Shown: positions 17,784 through 28,201 of the stretch, piece by piece
Numbering within the stretch: position 1 is the first letter of the stretch
How the letters are laid out: each line of letters opens with the position of its first letter
Source of the DNA: Sphingomonas sp. IBVSS2
Lineage (GTDB): Bacteria > Pseudomonadota > Alphaproteobacteria > Sphingomonadales > Sphingomonadaceae
Assembly (NCBI RefSeq): GCF_002127225.1
Contig: NZ_NFUR01000003.1
Span: 124,001-188,000, forward strand
Direction: 5' to 3'
DNA length: 64,000 bases
The notes under the pieces: model-generated
Database searches by the model: none
What the model saw: only the letters and a program-made list of their open reading frames with translations
What the model was told of the DNA's origin: nothing
Position numbers and translations under genes: made by a program

Positions 17784-20700
17784 ATGCATTCCGGCTTCGT
17801 TCCGCTTCGGGTCTTCTCGTCCTTCACCATGCTGGAGGGCGCGATCGAGCCGAAGGCGATCGCCAAGCGCGCGAAGGAACTGGGTTTCCCGGCGGTCGCG
17901 GTAGCGGATCGCAACGGCCTCTATGCCTCGATGAGCTTCGGCGATGCCTGCATCAAATCGGGCATCCAGCCGGTCATCGGCACGCTGCTGGCGGTCAAGC
18001 GGCCCGACATGCCGGACGCTGTCACGGCGCCGATCGACTGGCTCGCGCTCTATGCGCAGGACGAGGCCGGCTATCTGAACCTGTGCGACCTCGTCTCGAT
18101 GGCGCATCTCGATCGCCCGGTCGAGGAGGATGCGCACATACCCTTCGACGCGCTGACAGGGCGGACCGAGGGGCTGCTCTGCCTCACCGCCGGTCGCGAG
18201 GGCGCGCTGGCGCGGCTCTATGCCGAGCAGCAGGACAGCGCGGCGGATTCCTATGCCCGCCGGCTCGAGGCGCTGTTCCCCGAGCGGCTCTATGTCGAGA
18301 TCGTCCGCCGGCTCGACGAAGTGGAGGGCCGGGCCGAGCCCAGGCTGCTCGACCTCGCCTATGAGCGGAACCTGCCGCTGGTGGCGACCAACCCGAGCTG
18401 CTTCGCGGAGCCGACCTTCCACGAGGCGCATGACGCGATGCTGTGCATCGCCAACAGCTCCTATGTGGCTTCCGACGATCGCCCGCGCTCCTCGCCCGAT
18501 GCGTGGATGAAGCCCGCGAACGAGATGAAGAGCCTGTTCGCGGACCTGCCCGAGGCCATCGCGAACACGCTCGTCGTCGCCCAGCGCTGTGCCTATGCCG
18601 CGCCCAAGCGCAAGCCGATCCTGCCCAGCCTGGCCGGCGACCGCGAGGGCGAGGCGGCGATGCTGCGCGAGCGCTCGTGGCAGGGACTGGCGAAGCGGCT
18701 GGAAAAGGCCGGCATCACCGACCCGGCCGAGCGCGAAGTCTATGACAAGCGGCTCCAGTTCGAGCTCGACGTCATCATCCAGATGGGCTTTCCGGGCTAT
18801 TTCCTGATCGTCGCCGACTTCATCCAATGGGCGAAGGCGCACGACATTCCGGTGGGGCCGGGCCGCGGCTCGGGTGCGGGCTCGGCGGTCGCCTGGGCGC
18901 TGACCATCACCGATCTCGATCCGCTGAAGCTCGGCCTGCTCTTCGAGCGCTTCCTCAATCCGGAACGCGTCTCGATGCCCGACTTCGACATCGATTTCTG
19001 CGAAACCCGGCGTGGCGAGGTGATCCGCTACGTGCAGCAGAAATACGGCGCCGACCACGTCGCGCAGATCATCACCTTCGGTACGATGAAGGCGCGTGCC
19101 GTGGTCAAGAACGTCGGCCGCGTGCTGCAGATGAGCTACGGCCAGATCGACCGGCTGGCCAAGCAGATCCCGAACCACCCGACCGATCCCTGGACGCTGG
19201 AGCGCACGCTGAACGGCGTCGGCGAGTTCCTTGCCGAATATAATGCGCACAAGGACATCAAGTATCTCGTCGACCTCTCGATGCGGCTCGAGGGGCTGCC
19301 GAGCCACTCGTCGACGCACGCCGCCGGCGTGGTGATCGGCGACCGGCCGCTGTCGCAGCTGGTGCCGCTCTATCGCGACCCGCGCTCGGACATGCCGGTC
19401 ACGCAGTTCGACATGAAATATGTCGAAGGCGCCGGGCTGGTGAAGTTCGACTTTCTCGGCCTCAAGACGCTGTCGGTGCTGAAAAAGGCAGTCGAGCTGC
19501 TTTCCGACCGGGGCATCGACGTCGATCTCGACGCGCTCGCCTGGGACGATACCGAAGTCTACGACCTGCTCCAGCGCGGCGACACGGTGGGCGTGTTCCA
19601 GCTGGAATCGGAAGGCATGCGGCGCACGCTGACGGCGGTGCGCCCGACCAATTTCGGCGACATCATCGCGCTCGTCTCGCTCTATCGCCCCGGCCCGATG
19701 GACAACATCCCCAGCTTCGGCCACCGCAAGGGCGGGCGCGAGGAGATCGTCTATCCGCACGACCTGCTCGAGCCGATCCTGAACGAGACCTATGGGATCT
19801 TCGTCTATCAGGAGCAGGTGATGCAGGCCGCCCAGATCCTGGCGGGCTATTCGCTCGGCGGCGCGGACATGCTCCGCCGCGCGATGGGCAAGAAGATCAA
19901 GGCCGAGATGGATGCCCAGCGCGAGACCTTCGTGAAGGGCTGCGCCGAGCACAACAACATCAAGCCGGCCAAGGCCAACGAGCTGTTCGACCTGATCGAC
20001 AAGTTCGCCGGCTATGGCTTCAACAAGTCGCACGCCGCCGCCTATGCGCTGCTCGCCTATCAGACGGCCTGGCTCAAGGCGCACCATCCGCACGAATTCT
20101 TCGCCGCCTCGATGGCGTACGACATCCACCAGACCGACAAGCTGGCGATCTTCGCCGATGACATGAAGCGGCTGGGCGTCGCCTGTCTGGGGCCCGAGAT
20201 CAATTGCAGCCAGGCGGACTTCTTCGTCGAGAAGACCGAGGACGGCCTGGCGGTGCGCTACGCGCTGGGCGCGCTGAAGGGCGTGGGCGAGCGCGCGATG
20301 GAGCTGCTCGTCGAGGAGCGCGAGGAGCGCGGCAGCTTCAAGTCGCTCGACGATTTCGCCAAGCGCGTGGATCCCCGGCTGCTCAACAAGCGCCAGGTCG
20401 AGACACTGGCCGGGGCCGGGGCATTCGATGCGCTCGACGACAATCGCGCCGGGGTGTTCGCTGCGGCGGAGACGATCCTGGCGGTCGCGCAGCGCACCTG
20501 GTCGAACAAGACCAGCGGCCAGGGCGGCCTGTTCGGCGAATCCGAGCCGAGCGGCGGCGCGATCCAGCTGCCGCAGAGCGCGCACTGGTCGCTGGCCGAT
20601 CGGATCGGGGCCGAGCGCGACGCCTTCGGCTATTATTTCTCCGCGCACCCGCTCGACCGGTTCCAGCATCTCGCCAAGAGCTTCGGCGCGCGCGAGATCG

Positions 20701-21257
20701 CGACCCTGGGCGAGCTCGACATCCCCGCCGGCGCGCGCGTGGGCGCGACGATCGCGGCGCTGGTCGAGGATTGCCGTCCGCGCACCTCGGCGCGGGGCAA
20801 CCGCTATCTGATGGCGACGATCTCGGACAAATCGGCCCAGGCGCTGGCGACCTGCTTCGAGGACAGCGCCGCCAAGGACCTGGAGGATTGCGCCCGCGCC
20901 GGCGGTTGCGCGGTGCTGACCGTCGAGCTCGACAAGCGCCCGGGCGAGGATACGCCGCGCGTCTCGATCAAGCGGGTCCAGCCCTTCGAGGGACTGGCCA
21001 ATACGGCGCGGCTGGTGCTCGACGTCGCGATCGACGACGTCCGCGCGGTACCCATCCTCGCCGGCATCATCGGCGACCAGCGCGGCGGACGCGGCGAGGT
21101 GCTGGTGCGCGTGGGCATTCCGGGCGGCGAGGCCGAACTGGTGCTGGGCCGCGACTTCCGGCTGGACGGGGAACTGGCCCAGAAGATCGAGAACGTCCCC
21201 GGCATCCGCTGGGCGTCGCTCAAGAGCGCGGCGGCGAAGCTGGCCGAGGCGGCATAG
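17784..21257 (+). CDS. dnaE: DNA polymerase III subunit alpha
   Basis: The 1157-residue replicative polymerase, nearly the same length as E. coli DnaE. The start at ATG 17784 (MHSGFVPLRVFSS) matches the family N-terminus; an upstream GTG would add residues not normally seen. It has an N-terminal PHP domain, PGRGSGAGSAVAWAL near residue 360, and the catalytic aspartates in MPDFDIDF near 398-405. Finger-domain motifs (YNIPSFGHRKGG-type and QEQVMQAAQ) follow, then a helix-hairpin-helix region (GAFDAL) and a C-terminal OB fold. Single gene with its own upstream region. Confidence 0.98.
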   Translation: MHSGFVPLRVFSSFTMLEGAIEPKAIAKRAKELGFPAVAVADRNGLYASMSFGDACIKSGIQPVIGTLLAVKRPDMPDAVTAPIDWLALYAQDEAGYLNLCDLVSMAHLDRPVEEDAHIPFDALTGRTEGLLCLTAGREGALARLYAEQQDSAADSYARRLEALFPERLYVEIVRRLDEVEGRAEPRLLDLAYERNLPLVATNPSCFAEPTFHEAHDAMLCIANSSYVASDDRPRSSPDAWMKPANEMKSLFADLPEAIANTLVVAQRCAYAAPKRKPILPSLAGDREGEAAMLRERSWQGLAKRLEKAGITDPAEREVYDKRLQFELDVIIQMGFPGYFLIVADFIQWAKAHDIPVGPGRGSGAGSAVAWALTITDLDPLKLGLLFERFLNPERVSMPDFDIDFCETRRGEVIRYVQQKYGADHVAQIITFGTMKARAVVKNVGRVLQMSYGQIDRLAKQIPNHPTDPWTLERTLNGVGEFLAEYNAHKDIKYLVDLSMRLEGLPSHSSTHAAGVVIGDRPLSQLVPLYRDPRSDMPVTQFDMKYVEGAGLVKFDFLGLKTLSVLKKAVELLSDRGIDVDLDALAWDDTEVYDLLQRGDTVGVFQLESEGMRRTLTAVRPTNFGDIIALVSLYRPGPMDNIPSFGHRKGGREEIVYPHDLLEPILNETYGIFVYQEQVMQAAQILAGYSLGGADMLRRAMGKKIKAEMDAQRETFVKGCAEHNNIKPAKANELFDLIDKFAGYGFNKSHAAAYALLAYQTAWLKAHHPHEFFAASMAYDIHQTDKLAIFADDMKRLGVACLGPEINCSQADFFVEKTEDGLAVRYALGALKGVGERAMELLVEEREERGSFKSLDDFAKRVDPRLLNKRQVETLAGAGAFDALDDNRAGVFAAAETILAVAQRTWSNKTSGQGGLFGESEPSGGAIQLPQSAHWSLADRIGAERDAFGYYFSAHPLDRFQHLAKSFGAREIATLGELDIPAGARVGATIAALVEDCRPRTSARGNRYLMATISDKSAQALATCFEDSAAKDLEDCARAGGCAVLTVELDKRPGEDTPRVSIKRVQPFEGLANTARLVLDVAIDDVRAVPILAGIIGDQRGGRGEVLVRVGIPGGEAELVLGRDFRLDGELAQKIENVPGIRWASLKSAAAKLAEAA

Positions 21258-21272
21258 GCCCAGCCTATATCC

Positions 21273-21380
21273 CGTCATGCTGAACTCGTTTCAGCATCCA
21301 ACGCGCGGCAGGCGATAAGGTTTGCGCCTCATGGCCTTCGCGTGCGGAGCGTTGGACCCTGAAACAAGTTCAGGGTGACG
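21273..21380. repeat. Intergenic inverted repeat, CTGAACTTGTTTCAG family
   Basis: 32-base arms (21273-21304 and 21349-21380) are reverse complements at 27 of 32 positions, and each arm contains its own hairpin (TGCTGAA..TTTCAGCA and CCCTGAA..TTCAGGG). A second copy lies at 30301-30394. Sits between dnaE and the acyl-CoA synthetase gene, where it could end dnaE transcripts. Confidence 0.85.
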
Positions 21381-21480
21381 GTTGGGTCCGCCGCCGCCGA
21401 CATCCTTCCTTACATTCCCCGCTCTCGACACTCGCGCGCTTCGCGGGTTACGCTCTCGAAAAATCGGTATGGAGAGCCGG

Positions 21481-23073
21481 ATGCTTGGAGGAATGCAGGA
21501 TTTCGAGCTGCGGGTCACGACGCTGCTCGATCACGCCGCACGCGAGCATTGGGGGCGCGAGATCGTCACCCGCTGGGCGGACGGCAGCGAGACGCGCACC
21601 ACCTGGGCCGGCATTGCCCGCGATGCCCGCAAGCTGGCCCAGGCGCTCGAACGGCTCGGCGTGCGCAAGGGCGACCGGGTCGCCACGCTGGCGATGAACC
21701 ATGGCCGCCACCTCGTCACCTGGTACGGCGCCGCCGGCATGGGCGGGGTGGTCCATACGATCAACCCGCGCCTGTTCGAGGACCAGCTCGTCTTCATCGG
21801 CAACCATGCCGAGGACAAGGTGCTGTTCTACGATCGCGCCTTCGCGCCGCTGGTCGAGCGATTGAAGCCGCACTGGACGTCGATCGAACATTATTACTGC
21901 TTCGACAGCGACGGGCCGGACGGGTTCGAGGCGCTGCTGGCCGCCGAGGACGGCAATTACGGCTGGGTGACCGGCAGCGAGCGCGAACCCTGCATGATCT
22001 GCTACACCAGCGGCACCACCGGCAATCCCAAAGGCGTGACCTACACGCACCGATCGAGCGTGATCCATGCCCTTGCCGAGATGCAGCCCGACGTGTTCGA
22101 CCTTTCGGCCCGGGCGGTGGCGATGCCGATCGTGCCGATGTTCCATGCGGTCGGCTGGGGCCTGCCCTGGGCGGGCGCGGCGGCGGGGATCAAGTTCGTC
22201 TTCTCGGCGGTCAACGATCCGCTGGTCCTGTGCGAACTGATGAATCGCGAGAAAGTGACGCACACCGCCGGAGTGCCCACCGTCTGGTTCGCCATGTTCC
22301 AGCACATGGACGCCACCGGCGAGGAGCCGGAGTTCCTCAGGATCGTCACCATCGGCGGTTCGGCCGCGCCGCGCGCGATGATCGAGCGGCTGATGAAGAT
22401 GGGCATCCGGGTGAACCATGCCTGGGGCATGACCGAGACGAGCCCGATCGGCACGATGGGCGCCCCTTCGTGGAACTGGGACGAACTCAGCTTCGAGCAG
22501 CAGGTCGACCAGGTCTGCAAGCAGGGCAAGGTTCCCTATGGCGTCGAACTGCGCGTGGTCGACGACGAGGGCCGGGTGCAGCCGCGCGACGGCAAGAGCT
22601 CGGGCCGGCTGCAGGTGCGCGGGCCATGGATCGTCGAACGCTATTTCAAGGCGGACGCGCCCGCGGTCGATGCCGAGAACTGGTTCGACACGGGTGACGT
22701 ATCGGTCCTCTATCCGGACGGCACGATGCAGATCACCGATCGCGCCAAGGACGTGATCAAGTCGGGCGGCGAGTGGATCAGCTCGGTCGATCTGGAAAAT
22801 GCCGCGATCGGCTGCGCGGGCGTGGCCGAAGCGGCGGCGATCGGCGTGCATCACCCCAAATGGGAGGAGCGGCCGATCCTGCTCGTGGTCCGCAAGCCGG
22901 GCAGCGACGTGACGGCGGAGGCGGTGCAGGCGCATCTCGCGCAGCATGTCGCCAAATGGTGGCTGCCCGACGAGGTGCTGTTCGTGGAGAGCCTGCCGCA
23001 CACCGCCACGGGCAAGCTGCTCAAGACCGCGATCCGCGAACAGTACAAGGATTTCAAGCTGGCCGCGGCCTAG
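21481..23073 (+). CDS. AMP-dependent long/medium-chain acyl-CoA synthetase
   Basis: 530 residues. ATG 21481 is chosen because GGAGAG precedes it at proper spacing; ATG 21469 has no site and ATG 21493 is too close to its own. Adenylating-enzyme motifs in order: [20 protein letters not shown] (ATP-binding P-loop, near residue 180), [12 protein letters not shown] (A5), [15 protein letters not shown] (A7), [15 protein letters not shown] (A8) and the terminal [13 protein letters not shown] lysine (A10). It activates a carboxylic acid, most likely a medium or long fatty acid, with ATP and CoA. The next gene is convergent, so it is monocistronic. Confidence 0.93.
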   Translation: MLGGMQDFELRVTTLLDHAAREHWGREIVTRWADGSETRTTWAGIARDARKLAQALERLGVRKGDRVATLAMNHGRHLVTWYGAAGMGGVVHTINPRLFEDQLVFIGNHAEDKVLFYDRAFAPLVERLKPHWTSIEHYYCFDSDGPDGFEALLAAEDGNYGWVTGSEREPCMICYTSGTTGNPKGVTYTHRSSVIHALAEMQPDVFDLSARAVAMPIVPMFHAVGWGLPWAGAAAGIKFVFSAVNDPLVLCELMNREKVTHTAGVPTVWFAMFQHMDATGEEPEFLRIVTIGGSAAPRAMIERLMKMGIRVNHAWGMTETSPIGTMGAPSWNWDELSFEQQVDQVCKQGKVPYGVELRVVDDEGRVQPRDGKSSGRLQVRGPWIVERYFKADAPAVDAENWFDTGDVSVLYPDGTMQITDRAKDVIKSGGEWISSVDLENAAIGCAGVAEAAAIGVHHPKWEERPILLVVRKPGSDVTAEAVQAHLAQHVAKWWLPDEVLFVESLPHTATGKLLKTAIREQYKDFKLAAA

Positions 23074-23080
23074 GCGGAGC

Positions 23081-23161
23081 CGTCACCCCGGCGAACGCCG
23101 GGGTCTCGTGCCGCAAGCCGCTTGCCTGCTGCCTGAGACCCCGGCGTTCGCCGGGATGACG
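23081..23161. repeat. Intergenic inverted repeat, GTCATCCCGGCG family
   Basis: 27-base arms (23081-23107 and 23135-23161) match at 26 of 27 positions after reverse complementing, with a 27-base loop. Each arm folds on itself (CCCCGGCG..CGCCGGGG). It lies between two convergent genes and could serve as a two-way terminator. Confidence 0.88.
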
Positions 23162-23168
23162 CAGGGCG

Positions 23169-25778
23169 TCACATCCCCGCGAACGCCGCCGTGACTTCGC
23201 CTGCCTTGGCGTCCTTGAAGCGGGCGCAGTTGCGGATGCCCTCCACCGCGCGATCGAGCCCGAGCGTGCTTCCGCCCTCGGCCCGCAGCTTGGCGTCGAC
23301 GGTGTCGGCCGCCGCGAGCGAGCATTGCGCCTTGAACATCTCCGCCGAACGGCCAGAGAAGATGCCGCCGCCGCCGGTCAGCTTCGAGAACTCGTCGAAA
23401 TGGGCGAGCATATATTCGAGCGCCGCGTCGCGGGTATCGGCGTCCTTCAGGAAGAGCGACGCCCCGAACAGCCGCTGGCGCGGCGTGTAGCGGGGATCGT
23501 TGAACGCGGTGAAATACCATTTCGCGACATCGGCATTGCCCGAAGAGGCGATGGCACGGAACGCCGCCTTGCGCAGGTCGGGGCCCTTGTCCGCCAGCGC
23601 CGTTTCGGCGAGCGTCTTGGCGAAGGGCACGCCGCGATCCTGGACCGCGACGGTCAATGCCAGCGGCAGGAACGCATCGTCGAGCGCATGGGCGTCGCCG
23701 GCGAGCCGGGCGTCGGCCGCGGCGGCCAGCCTGGCGCGCAACGTGGCGTCACGGCCATTGTCCGCCACGAAGCCGACCAGCTGCTCGCGCAGCTCCACGG
23801 TATCCGCATTGTCGTTTGCGTGCGCGCCGGCCTTGGGATCGAAGCCGATCTTCGCCAGCATCGGGCCATAGATGTCGACGAACAGCTTGCGATAGGCGGG
23901 CAGCGCCGCGGCGCCGATCAGCCCGCGATCGCGCAGCCCGGCGAGCCGGGTGCCGTTGTCGAGCTGCATCTTGGTCTTGGGATGGCGGGCCATCGCGCGG
24001 GCGAGCGCGACGAGCTGCGCGGTGTTCGCCTTGCCGGCATAGAAGCTCGCCCACAGGCTGTCGTCCACCGCCAGCGCCTCGCCGGTCGGCAGGGTGGGAG
24101 CGGCGGCGATCAGCGAATCCCAGTCGGCGGGATCGAGGTCGAAGCGATAATAGCCCCAGCCGCCCGCATTGGGGACGATCGCGCCCGTGCCATTGGCGAC
24201 GACCGGCGCGCTCGGCTTGTCGAGCAGCATGCAGTTCCTGGCATCGCCCTGGCGGATGCAGAGCGGGATGATCCACTGCTCGGCGGGCGCATTGGTGCCG
24301 AAATAGGCGAAGCGCTGCTGACTGGCGGTGAGCACGCCGTTGGCACGGTGGAAGGTCACCACCGGCACGCCCTGCTGGTCGACGAAGCTGCGCAGCGATT
24401 CGAGCACGCGCGGATCGTGCGCGGCGTCGGCCAGCGAAGCGAAGAACTGGTCGGTGCTCGCATTGCCATATTTGTGGCGCGACATGTGCAGGCGCACGCC
24501 GTCGCGGAACTTCTCGTCGCCCATATAGCCGGCGATCATGCCGACGACCTGGCCGCCCTTGCCATAGGTGATCTGATCGAACGCCGCGTCGATATCCGCG
24601 TCGTTGCTGATCTTCTGGTGGATCGGGCGGCCGGCGACCAGCGCGTCGAGGTCCATCGCCTCGAAGCCCTCGGAGATGGCGTCGACGCCGATGTCGAGGT
24701 CCGGGCGCCATTCGTTGCCGATGCGATAGCCCATCCAGTTGGCGAAGCTCTCGTTCAGCCAGATATCGTCCCACCAGGCCGGCGTGACGAGATCGCCGAA
24801 CCATTGGTGCGAAAGCTCGTGCGCCACGACCATGCCGAAGGTCTGCTTGCTCGACGTGGCGTCGGCCTCGTCGACGAACAGGATGCCGTCGCCATAGATG
24901 TCGGCACCGGCATTCTCCATCGCGCCCGGCATCACCGGCGAGCCGATCTGGTCGAGCTTGGGGAAGGGGAAGGCCTGGCCGAAATATTTCTCGAGCAGCG
25001 CGACGATCGGGCCCGAATTGTCGAGCGCGAACTGCATCCGGTCCTTGTAGGGCCGGGTGCCGACGATGCGCAGCGGCAGCGGCGTCTTGCGCTCGGGCGT
25101 GGACGGCACCTTGGCGCTGACGGTCGAGAACGGGCCGACGACGAAGGCGACCAGGTAGGTCGGCAACGGCTTGGTGGCGATGAAGCGATGCCTGACCAGT
25201 TCGCCGACCTTGACCGGCTTGCCCGTCTCCGGCGCATTGCTCAGCGCGACGAAGCCCGGCTTGGTGGTCAGCGACACGGTGAAGGGAGTCTTGAAGCCCG
25301 GCTCGTCGAAGCCCGGAAAGGCCGCGCGTGCATCGATCGACTCGAACTGGGTCCAGCTATACCAGCTGCCCGCCACGTTGATGCGATAGGGGCCCGAAGC
25401 GCCGGTGCCGAAGGCGGCGTCATAGTCGAACTTCAGGGTCAGCTTCCCCGGCTGCACCGTCTTGCCGAAATCGATCTGGGCGAGGCCATGGGGGCTCTTC
25501 TGGGTGAAGCCGAGCGGGATCTCCTTGCCCGCGACCACTGCCACCGCCTTGGTGACGTTGAGGTTGCGGCCGTGCATCCACACCGTCTGCGCGGCCCGGT
25601 TGAGCTGCACGTCGATCTCGGCGTGGCCGCTGAACCGCGGCTTTTCCGGAACGATCGTCAGGTCGAGCCGATAGGCGAGGGGAGTCGCCGTGTCCGGCAG
25701 CTTGCCGGTGGGCTGGACGTCCTGGGCATTTGCGACGGCGGGGAGCGTGAGGGCGAAAGCGAAGGCAAGCGCGCGCAT
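23169..25778 (-). CDS. Secreted M1-family zinc aminopeptidase
   Basis: 869 residues with an N-terminal signal peptide ending near AVANAQD, so it acts in the periplasm or outside. The M1 hallmarks are the exopeptidase motif GAMENAG near residue 285 and the zinc site HELSHQWFGDLV near 321, with the third ligand Glu in LNESFANWM eighteen residues on. A long C-terminal ERAP1-like helical domain follows. It removes N-terminal residues from peptides. Faces the acyl-CoA synthetase gene; no operon partner. Confidence 0.95.
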   Translation of the reverse strand: MRALAFAFALTLPAVANAQDVQPTGKLPDTATPLAYRLDLTIVPEKPRFSGHAEIDVQLNRAAQTVWMHGRNLNVTKAVAVVAGKEIPLGFTQKSPHGLAQIDFGKTVQPGKLTLKFDYDAAFGTGASGPYRINVAGSWYSWTQFESIDARAAFPGFDEPGFKTPFTVSLTTKPGFVALSNAPETGKPVKVGELVRHRFIATKPLPTYLVAFVVGPFSTVSAKVPSTPERKTPLPLRIVGTRPYKDRMQFALDNSGPIVALLEKYFGQAFPFPKLDQIGSPVMPGAMENAGADIYGDGILFVDEADATSSKQTFGMVVAHELSHQWFGDLVTPAWWDDIWLNESFANWMGYRIGNEWRPDLDIGVDAISEGFEAMDLDALVAGRPIHQKISNDADIDAAFDQITYGKGGQVVGMIAGYMGDEKFRDGVRLHMSRHKYGNASTDQFFASLADAAHDPRVLESLRSFVDQQGVPVVTFHRANGVLTASQQRFAYFGTNAPAEQWIIPLCIRQGDARNCMLLDKPSAPVVANGTGAIVPNAGGWGYYRFDLDPADWDSLIAAAPTLPTGEALAVDDSLWASFYAGKANTAQLVALARAMARHPKTKMQLDNGTRLAGLRDRGLIGAAALPAYRKLFVDIYGPMLAKIGFDPKAGAHANDNADTVELREQLVGFVADNGRDATLRARLAAAADARLAGDAHALDDAFLPLALTVAVQDRGVPFAKTLAETALADKGPDLRKAAFRAIASSGNADVAKWYFTAFNDPRYTPRQRLFGASLFLKDADTRDAALEYMLAHFDEFSKLTGGGGIFSGRSAEMFKAQCSLAAADTVDAKLRAEGGSTLGLDRAVEGIRNCARFKDAKAGEVTAAFAGM

Positions 25779-26094
25779 GAAGGGTCCTTATGATCTGGCA
25801 CCTGGCCTAGGCCCGCCGCCTGGCAGGTGCAATCGGCCACATGTTTCTATTCGACTACTGTATGTTTCCATATTGTGTCTGCATTGCGGACGGCTATGGT
25901 GCGGGCAGGTCGCAGACCGCCGGGCGGCGTTTGGATCCCTCTTTCCGCCGCCCGGTCCCACCTCAGGGGCCACCTGCTTTCGCGCGGTGGCCACCATTTT
26001 CCTCATCGACAAGCGGCACCAGCCCATTGCGCAGCGGCGCGGCTTCGATATGGTAGCGCTATCATAGCGCATGGCCGCAAGAGGGAGAGGGGAT
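25779..26094. promoter_or_regulatory. 316-bp divergent region with 21-bp-spaced direct repeats
   Basis: No gene is seen. Two near-identical decamers, ATGTTTCTAT (25841) and ATGTTTCCAT (25862), are spaced 21 bases start to start, about two helical turns, in an AT-rich patch; this fits a regulator binding two half-sites on one DNA face. GCACCTG at 25798 and CAGGTGC at 25824 form a seven-base dyad near the aminopeptidase start. Which of the two flanking genes is controlled is unknown. Confidence 0.4.
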
Positions 26095-28194
26095 ATGGGA
26101 CTGATCGTGCGCCTGGCGGCGCTGGTCCTGTTGCTGGGCGCCGCGGCGGCGCCGGGCGAGCGCTGGGTGACGGCCTGGGCGACGTCGCAGATGATCCCGG
26201 GCAACAATGCGCTGCCGACCGAGGACCTGAGGGACGCCACGCTGCGCCAGGTGGTGCGCATCCAGATCGCCGGCACCCGGCTGCGCGTGCGCTTCACCAA
26301 CGCCTATGGCACCCAGCCGCTGCGCCTCGGCGCGGCGACGATCGCGCGGGCGGCCGACCCCGCCTCGCCGCGGATCGACGCCGCGAGCCTGGTGGCGCTG
26401 CGCTTCGGCGGGGCGAAGAGCGTCACCATTCCGGCGGGCGCGGACTATTGGTCCGATCCGGTCACGCTGCCGGTGCAGGCGGGCGCGGACCTGGCGATCA
26501 CGCTCTATCTGCCCGATGCCCCGGCGCAACAGACTGGCCATCCCGGCGCGCGCGCGACCAGCTATCATCTCCATGGCGACCATGTGGGCGATCCGGACCT
26601 GCCGGGCGCCGGCAAGGTCGATCGCTGGGTGCAGATCGGTGCGATCGAGACGGTGTCGGCCAAGGCGTCGGCGGTGGTGGTCCTCGGCGATTCGATCACC
26701 GATGGCTATGGCGTGCCCGCCAACAGCAACCAGCGCTGGACCGACGCGCTCCGACTGCGCCTGCGCGCCACGCCGGCGCTTGCCGACATGGCGGTGCTCA
26801 ACGCCGGCATCGGCGGCAACCGGCTGCTCAACGACGGGCTCGGCCCCAATGCGCTCGCCCGGTTCGACCGCGAGGTGCTCGGCTATCCGGGCGTCACCCA
26901 TCTCGTGATCCTGGAAGGGGTCAACGATCTCGGCACGCTCACCCGCGATGCGCCGGCGACCCCCGATGCGCACGCCGCGCTCGTTGAGGGGATGATCGGT
27001 GCCTATCGCCAGATGGTCGCCCGTGCCCGTGCCCGCGGGATCAAGGCGATCGGCGCGACGATCACGCCCTATGGCGGCTCGGCCTATTACCACCCGGATG
27101 CGCAGAACGAGGCCGATCGCGCTGCGGTGAACGCCTGGATCCGCACGCCCGGCAATTTCGACGGCGTGATCGACCTCGACGCCGCGCTGCGCGATCCCGC
27201 CGCGCCGACCCGGCTGCGCAAGGAATATGACAATGACGGCCTCCATCCCTCGCTTGCCGGCTATCGGGCGATGGCCGATGCGGTGCCGCTGTCGCTGCTC
27301 TCGGGCCGGGTGAAGGACGCGGGCAGGGTGGCCCCCGCACCGGCCGCCCCCGCGCCGACGATCGCCTTCACCTTCGACGACCTGCCTGCCCACGCGTCCC
27401 TGCCCGAAGGACAGAGCCGGGTCGGCATCGCCGAGCAGGTCATCGCCGCGCTGAAGGCCGGCGGGGTGCCGGCGATCGGCTTCCTCAACGGCGTGCAGCT
27501 CGAGCGCGAGCCGGCCTCGGCGCCGGTGCTCGGCAAATGGCGCGCGGCGGGGCTGGCGCTGGGCAATCATGGCTGGAGCCATGCCAATCTCGACCAGCTG
27601 AGCGATGCGCAGTTCCTGCGCGAGCTGGAGAAGAACGAACCGATCCTCGCGGCGAGCATGGGCGCGGCCGACTGGCGCTGGTTCCGCTATCCCTTCCTCT
27701 CCGAGGCCGCGGCAGACCCCGCGCGCCGCGCGCGCATCCGCCAGCTGCTGGCGGAGCGGGGCTACAAGGTCGCCACGGTGACGATGGATTTCTCGGACTG
27801 GGCCTATAACGACGCCTATGCCCGCTGCGTGGCCAGGGGCGACGACGACGCGATCCTGAAGATGGAGCGCGCCTGGCTCGGCACTGCTTCGGTCCAGGCC
27901 GATCGTGCGCGCACGATGAGCCATGCGCTCTACGGCCGCGACATTCCCTATGTCCTGCTGCTGCACCTGGGGGCCTTCGATGCGCGCATGATGCCGCAGC
28001 TCATCGCCCTCTATCGCGAAAAGGGCTATCGGTTCGCCTCGATCGAGGCCGCGAGCAGCGACCCCTATTATGCGCCCGAGCTGAACCCGGCGCTGCCGCC
28101 GCAGCCCCAGGGCCTCAACGGCGCGATGGCGGCGAAGGGTCTCGCGGAACCGCAGGCGCCGGCACTGCTGCCGCTCGAGACGATGTGCCGGTAG
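26095..28194 (+). CDS. SGNH-hydrolase / polysaccharide-deacetylase fusion
   Basis: 699 residues from ATG 26095, preceded by AGAGGGG; an upstream in-frame ATG lacks a site. Signal peptide, then a beta-rich N-terminal domain (about 20-190) as in carbohydrate esterases. An SGNH domain follows with VVLGDSITDGYG near 199, LNAGIGGNR, EGVNDLG and DGLHPSLAGY. From about 420 a NodB-type domain has AFTFDDLP, GNHGWSH and WRWFRYPF. Expected activities are ester and N- or O-deacetylation of a surface glycan, outside the cytoplasm. Both active sites look intact. Substrate unknown. Confidence 0.88.
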   Translation: MGLIVRLAALVLLLGAAAAPGERWVTAWATSQMIPGNNALPTEDLRDATLRQVVRIQIAGTRLRVRFTNAYGTQPLRLGAATIARAADPASPRIDAASLVALRFGGAKSVTIPAGADYWSDPVTLPVQAGADLAITLYLPDAPAQQTGHPGARATSYHLHGDHVGDPDLPGAGKVDRWVQIGAIETVSAKASAVVVLGDSITDGYGVPANSNQRWTDALRLRLRATPALADMAVLNAGIGGNRLLNDGLGPNALARFDREVLGYPGVTHLVILEGVNDLGTLTRDAPATPDAHAALVEGMIGAYRQMVARARARGIKAIGATITPYGGSAYYHPDAQNEADRAAVNAWIRTPGNFDGVIDLDAALRDPAAPTRLRKEYDNDGLHPSLAGYRAMADAVPLSLLSGRVKDAGRVAPAPAAPAPTIAFTFDDLPAHASLPEGQSRVGIAEQVIAALKAGGVPAIGFLNGVQLEREPASAPVLGKWRAAGLALGNHGWSHANLDQLSDAQFLRELEKNEPILAASMGAADWRWFRYPFLSEAAADPARRARIRQLLAERGYKVATVTMDFSDWAYNDAYARCVARGDDDAILKMERAWLGTASVQADRARTMSHALYGRDIPYVLLLHLGAFDARMMPQLIALYREKGYRFASIEAASSDPYYAPELNPALPPQPQGLNGAMAAKGLAEPQAPALLPLETMCR

Positions 28195-28201
28195 GAAGAC
28201 G

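Noticed and set aside
17664..21278. 1204-codon open frame on the minus strand opposite dnaE
   Set aside because: Mirror frame of dnaE; composition is low-complexity Arg/Ala/Leu/Asp with no recognisable domain.
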